The notes beneath the pieces are model-generated. The model was not told the origin of the DNA. It searched no databases and saw only the letters and a program-made list of their open reading frames with translations. The position numbers and the translations under genes are program-made. A DNA stretch of 6,788 bases from Candidatus Kapaibacterium sp. (lineage in GTDB: Bacteria > Bacteroidota > Ignavibacteria > Kapaibacteriales > UBA2268): NCBI GenBank assembly GCA_028691175.1, contig JAQUZU010000100.1, forward strand, positions 1 to 6,788. The letters run 5' to 3'. This document shows, piece by piece, positions 5,608-6,788 of this stretch. Numbering within the stretch: the stretch's first letter is position 1; every line of letters begins with the position of its first letter.

Positions 5608-6525
5608 TTAGTCGTTATCCGGCGTTCCGATGTCGAATTGGACTATGACCGGACAGTGATCGCTGATGCTCTCGAGCTGGTGTGCAGTGTATTCCTGTGT
5701 AAAGTCGTAGAGGTGCAGGCTTTCGACGTAGCAACGCTTCAGAGCAGATTTCGAGACGACAATGTTGTCTATAGTGTAATTGTCTGAAAATCTTCCGCAA
5801 CTTTTTGTGTTTTCGGTCAGGAATGTAATGTTTGAGTTTTCGATCAGGGCGGTCAGAGCAGTATTGTCGCGAAGTGGTGCGTCGTTAAAGTCGCCGAGAA
5901 TAATGTAATCTTGTTCCTTGTTTGCCTTTAAGCACGAATCTACCCATTTGCTTAGGGCTGCGGCTTGCAATTGTCTTGTCTCAAGTGCGGCTGCGCGCTT
6001 TTCTTCGGTATTGTCGTAGCGAGATGTTGATTTCAAGTGAACGATCATCATTGAGAAATCGAAGTTCCCTGATTTGACGTATAATTCTAATCCCGGTCGG
6101 TTTTTTAGCGGATTTATTGCGACCGGAGCGTATTTGCCGATAACTTTCAAGTTGAGCGAGGTTTTGTATATTACGCCGAGATTCTGGCTGCCGGAGCCTT
6201 CTTCGACGTAGCAACTGTAGTCATCAAGATATTTTACTATTCGCTCAAGAGCAGCGGTATTTTCGATTTCTTCGCACGCAATAACATCTGCATCGATGCC
6301 GGCTATGATTTTCGCAAGACGCTTGTATTCGCCCTCGGTGCGCGGCATGCGGTCATCTTTGCCGTCGCCGAGCCATTCGATATTGAACGATGCAACCGTA
6401 ACTGTATTTTCGCGCTTCGAGGAAGTATTCGACGAGCACGAAACAAGCAATATGCTTAAAACGGCTATAAAATAGAATTTTATTAATTTTTTGTGTCTTT
6501 TCGAATAATATTGAATTAATTTCAT
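5608..6525 (-). CDS. Endonuclease/exonuclease/phosphatase family lipoprotein
   Basis: A 305-residue protein with a lipoprotein signal: a basic N-terminus, hydrophobic residues about 17-28, and lipobox LVSC with Cys30 as the lipidation site. It is therefore predicted to be anchored in a membrane outside the cytoplasm. The mature part is a complete DNase I-like metal-dependent fold: SFNIEW (46-51), CEEIEN (84-89) with metal-binding Glu86, HLKS (163-166) with His163, GDFND (211-215) with Asp212 and Asn214, TIDNIVVS (251-258), and SDHCPV (288-293) with the catalytic Asp289-His290. Where many relatives have QE, this one has EE at 85-86. The superfamily cleaves phosphodiester or phosphate-ester bonds in DNA, RNA, phosphoinositides or sphingomyelin. 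An extracellular nuclease is most likely by motif, but the substrate is not determined. There is no Shine-Dalgarno; the ATG at 6525 gives a proper signal peptide. Confidence 0.9.
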   Translation of the reverse strand: MKLIQYYSKRHKKLIKFYFIAVLSILLVSCSSNTSSKRENTVTVASFNIEWLGDGKDDRMPRTEGEYKRLAKIIAGIDADVIACEEIENTAALERIVKYLDDYSCYVEEGSGSQNLGVIYKTSLNLKVIGKYAPVAINPLKNRPGLELYVKSGNFDFSMMIVHLKSTSRYDNTEEKRAAALETRQLQAAALSKWVDSCLKANKEQDYIILGDFNDAPLRDNTALTALIENSNITFLTENTKSCGRFSDNYTIDNIVVSKSALKRCYVESLHLYDFTQEYTAHQLESISDHCPVIVQFDIGTPDND

Positions 6526-6597
6526 TTTTTTATAATATTATTATATTAATATACGTCTTGTTACAGAGTCTTTTATTTTTTGATGAGTTGCAATACG

Positions 6598-6627
6598 CAA
6601 AAATACAAAATTCAAATAAATAATCAA
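6598..6627 (-). promoter_or_regulatory. Predicted promoter of the nuclease lipoprotein gene
   Basis: On the minus strand: TTG (6627-6625), a 19-bp spacer, then TATTTTTG (6605-6598), an exact TAnnTTTG match. The start would fall near 6590, giving a leader of about 65 nt. The TTG is the last three bases of the promoter-proximal copy of an 11-bp tandem repeat. Confidence 0.5.
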
Positions 6628-6648
6628 GCGAGAAAAACAAGCGAGAAA
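6625..6648. repeat. 11-bp tandem direct repeat, two copies
   Basis: CAAGCGAGAAA occurs at 6625-6635 and again at 6638-6648, a 13-bp period. It lies at and just upstream of the predicted -33 element of the nuclease lipoprotein gene, so it could be a regulator binding site. A chance duplication in AT-rich DNA is also possible. Confidence 0.55.
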
Positions 6649-6697
6649 TAAAAAAAAGATCTTGGAAATTTGCTAAAAAATACTTATGTTGCAAATA

Positions 6698-6722
6698 TAT
6701 GCTTCATACGCATTGAAGCATA
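6698..6722. promoter_or_regulatory. 9-bp perfect inverted repeat, operator-like
   Basis: TATGCTTCA (6698-6706) and TGAAGCATA (6714-6722) are exact reverse complements around TACGCAT. On the minus strand the repeat would nearly fill the gap between a weak -33 (TATG, 6722-6719) and a -7 match TATATTTG (6699-6692), an arrangement typical of a repressor site. No T-run follows closely, so a terminator is less likely. Confidence 0.4.
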
Positions 6723-6788
6723 ATTATATTTATAGAGTATTTTTTGAGGTATAATATAGGAATAATCGAGGTATGGTTGAGATATAAT

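Larger units (their letters stand above)
6526..6788. other. AT-rich region upstream of the nuclease lipoprotein
   Basis: 263 bp without a supported gene on either strand. It holds the predicted lipoprotein promoter, the 11-bp tandem repeat and the 9-bp inverted repeat. Near the window end GAGGTAT occurs twice (6746-6752 and 6768-6774), with a looser GAGATAT at 6779-6785. The window ends before the next gene. Confidence 0.6.

Noticed and set aside
6746..6788. GAGGTAT repeats and TATAAT-like boxes at the window end
   Set aside because: The copies are short, in very AT-rich DNA, and have no partner -33 element at proper spacing. They cannot be judged without the sequence beyond the window.

Overview
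The window looks like chromosomal, mostly housekeeping DNA from a member of the Bacteroidota in the broad sense (FCB group). Three intergenic sites match the Bacteroidota sigma-factor promoter pattern (-33 TTG or TTTG, 19-20 bp, -7 TAnnTTTG). None of the tRNA genes encodes its CCA end. Classical Shine-Dalgarno sequences are mostly absent. The genes are moderate in GC and the gaps are very AT-rich. A PTS enzyme I is uncommon in classical Bacteroidia, so an early-branching lineage (Ignavibacteria, Kapabacteria or Chlorobi-like) is my inference, not something the sequence proves.

Layout: (1) Bases 12-2796, all on the minus strand, form a compact cluster transcribed in the order recO (DNA repair), a CNNM/CorC-type membrane protein with CBS domains, and a small outer-membrane beta-barrel protein. 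recO and the CNNM gene are 18 bp apart; the CNNM gene and the barrel gene overlap. (2) Bases 2926-3322, plus strand, hold four tandem tRNA-Asn(GUU) genes. They are transcribed divergently from recO from a back-to-back promoter pair and end at a strong hairpin at 3331-3358. (3) Bases 3489-5473, minus strand, hold a 79-residue two-helix membrane protein followed 26 bp later by ptsI (PTS enzyme I). (4) Bases 5608-6525, minus strand, encode a lipoprotein of the endonuclease/exonuclease/phosphatase family. A GC-rich hairpin follows it. Its 263-bp AT-rich upstream region carries a good promoter match, an 11-bp tandem repeat and a 9-bp inverted repeat.

The operons look functionally unrelated to one another, and I see no phage, transposon, CRISPR or defence genes. 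The most unusual item is the tRNA array: the four copies are identical except at acceptor pair 7:66, which alternates G-C, A-U, G-C, A-U with perfect compensation. The spacers between copies share a short palindrome. I found no convincing new multi-gene system. The remaining points of interest are small: overlapping coding and ribosome-binding information at the CNNM/barrel junction, an enzyme I gene without a neighbouring HPr gene, and operator-like repeats upstream of the nuclease lipoprotein.
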